Shown piece by piece: positions 38,909 through 39,728 of a DNA stretch of 39,728 nt. The notes below the pieces were generated by a model. The model was not told the origin of the DNA and did no database searches. It saw nothing but the letters and a program-made list of their open reading frames with translations. The position numbers and the translations under genes were made by a program. The stretch comes from a virus. The DNA lies in IMG/VR virus record IMGVR_UViG_3300013212_000064, positions 1 through 39,728 of that record. One strand, given 5' to 3'. The stretch's first letter is position 1; the number at the start of each line of letters is the position of its first letter.

Positions 38909-39531
38909 TGGAAGCAACAAAACAGGGAGTACCGGCAGGCTACTGGAAAGACGCCAAGGGCTGCTTGATCCCCGAAAGCATGATCAAGCCGATCGACAAA
39001 GAGCGCGATCGCCTGGTGAACGAACTGGTGGGCAAGGCGCGTGGCGTGACCGACGTGCTGGCCAAATTCAAGGCCGAAGCCTTTGGCGATATCGCCGCAT
39101 TTCTTGACCTGTCGGCCGAGCAGTACGACGCCAAGCTGGGTGGCAAGAAAGGCAACCTGACGCTGTATAGCTTCGACGGCAAGTACCGCATCCAGCGCGC
39201 CATTCAGGATCGTATCGCTTTCGACGAGCGCCTGCAGGCCGCCCGTGTACTGATCGACGAGTGCCTGGCCGACTGGACGGAAGGCGCCAGCCCGGAGCTG
39301 CAGGCCATCGTGAACCAGGCGTTCGACACTGATAAGGAAGGCCAGATCAACACCGGCCGCGTGCTGTCCCTGCGCCGCCTGGACATCAAGGACGAGCGCT
39401 GGCAGCGCGCGATGACGGCCATTGGCGAGGCCGTGCAGGTGGTGGGCAGCAAGAGCTATATCCGTGTGTACGAGCGCATCGGCGAGACCGACCAGTACCA
39501 GCCGATCGCCCTTGATATCGCGGGGGTGTGA
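38905..39531 (+). CDS. DUF3164 family protein
   Basis: A 208-residue DUF3164 protein, common after the B gene in transposable phages. Landmarks are YWKDAKGCLIPESMIKPIDKERD, GDIAAFLDLSAEQYDAKLGGKKGN, RIAFDERLQAARVLIDECL, DKEGQINTGRVLSLRRL and the C-terminal VQVVGSKSYIRVYER. The function is unknown. Two adjacent ATGs (38905, 38908) follow AAGGAG; the second has the better spacing. Confidence 0.9.
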   Translation: MMEATKQGVPAGYWKDAKGCLIPESMIKPIDKERDRLVNELVGKARGVTDVLAKFKAEAFGDIAAFLDLSAEQYDAKLGGKKGNLTLYSFDGKYRIQRAIQDRIAFDERLQAARVLIDECLADWTEGASPELQAIVNQAFDTDKEGQINTGRVLSLRRLDIKDERWQRAMTAIGEAVQVVGSKSYIRVYERIGETDQYQPIALDIAGV

Positions 39532-39532
39532 G

Positions 39533-39728
39533 ATGGCTACCGTTGCTTACTGCTGGGCAAGCGGGCTGATTGAGTTTGGCGAGTCGGTACCGGAAGGCGC
39601 CATCCCGATGGTTTCGGGAGATGACCAGAAGGTGCGCGAACTGATGGATGCCGTTGCCCGTATCGCCCACGACAACGTGACGTTGCTGGTGCCTGGTGTG
39701 CCAGAAGCTGATGACGACAAAGCCAAAC
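39533..39728 (+). CDS. conserved phage protein (3' partial)
   Basis: The frame is open to the edge of the window, with 65 codons visible. The start MATVAYCWASGLIEFGESVPEGAIP and the later NVTLLVPGVPEA are, from memory, a pattern seen in small proteins near the early operon of several transposable phages. The function is unknown. It begins one base after the DUF3164 stop; the ribosome site is weak (GGGGGTGTGAG). Confidence 0.78.
   Translation, partial: MATVAYCWASGLIEFGESVPEGAIPMVSGDDQKVRELMDAVARIAHDNVTLLVPGVPEADDDKAK

Larger units (their letters stand above)
2060..39728. mobile_element. BcepMu-like transposable prophage (one end in the window)
   Basis: A continuous set of phage genes runs from the Dam-type gene at 2152 to the right edge. 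Group membership rests on the DDE transposase with an ExeA-like ATPase, the gp16-type small protein, the DUF3102 and DUF3164 proteins, Mu-type head genes (gp25 to gp29, F, G, I, T, gp36, gp37) and P2-type tail genes. Early and late blocks are divergent, as in BcepMu, and the prophage lies here with its late end at the left. The exact left end is not proven: TG at 2060 is the first base pair of a plausible terminus next to two TTTCA-containing repeats, and the uncertainty is about 2040-2115. The other end and target duplication are outside the window. At more than 37 kb within the window it is already longer than the roughly 37-kb BcepMu, consistent with several accessory genes. Confidence 0.9.

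Noticed and set aside
1-39728. tRNA, rRNA or CRISPR arrays, IS elements inside the prophage
   Set aside because: None was seen on reading; no tRNA-like cloverleaf, spaced repeats or second transposase was recognised.

Overview
The window holds about 2 kb of host chromosome followed by about 37.7 kb of one transposable (Mu-type) prophage whose far end lies beyond the right edge. The host part encodes the C-terminal part of a DUF1294 membrane protein, yajQ and a YghU-type glutathione transferase. High GC, ordinary proteobacterial Shine-Dalgarno sites and these proteins suggest a betaproteobacterium, perhaps Chromobacteriaceae; the genus is an inference.

The prophage belongs to the BcepMu group. 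It has a DDE transposase of the Mu A/Tn552 kind with an ExeA-like AAA+ partner, a small BcepMu gp16-type protein, a Mu-type head module and a P2-type contractile tail module. Unlike Mu, early and late genes are divergent. On the + strand from about 32.5 kb to the right edge lie the early genes: gp16-like protein, two helix-turn-helix regulators, a DUF3102 protein, transposase A, AAA+ protein B, small proteins, a DUF3164 protein and a partial conserved protein. On the - strand, from 32.4 kb leftward, lie the repressor, a coiled-coil membrane protein, a nucleoid-associated (NA37) protein with a membrane partner, then lysis (amidase, holin, Rz/Rz1), packaging, portal and head genes, protease/scaffold, capsid, sheath and tube, tail chaperones, tape measure, baseplate, fibres, and last a Dam-type methylase next to the host boundary.

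A 14-bp element, TTAA-N6-TTAA (one copy ends TTAG), occurs four times, always between - strand blocks and always just upstream of a late operon: lysis/packaging (28807), protease/capsid (21387), tail chaperone/tape measure (14843) and baseplate/fibres (7441). The layout resembles the four C-activated late promoters of Mu, and these are probably the late promoters. No Mor/C-type activator gene was recognised in the window.

Accessory (moron-like) genes sit just upstream of these elements: a GNAT acetyltransferase, a membrane-anchored protein, a YodC-like DUF2158 protein and the NA37/membrane pair. The NA37 pair lies downstream of the repressor on the same strand, so it is probably expressed in the lysogen; it is the best candidate here for an undescribed defence or superinfection-exclusion system. 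Other notable features are an operator dyad inside a near-consensus early promoter, a -2/+1 frame relation between the two tail chaperone frames, a scaffold start nested in the protease gene, an internal start in B, 43-residue repeats in the tape measure, 30-residue repeats in tail protein I, and a HExxH membrane protein near the phage end.
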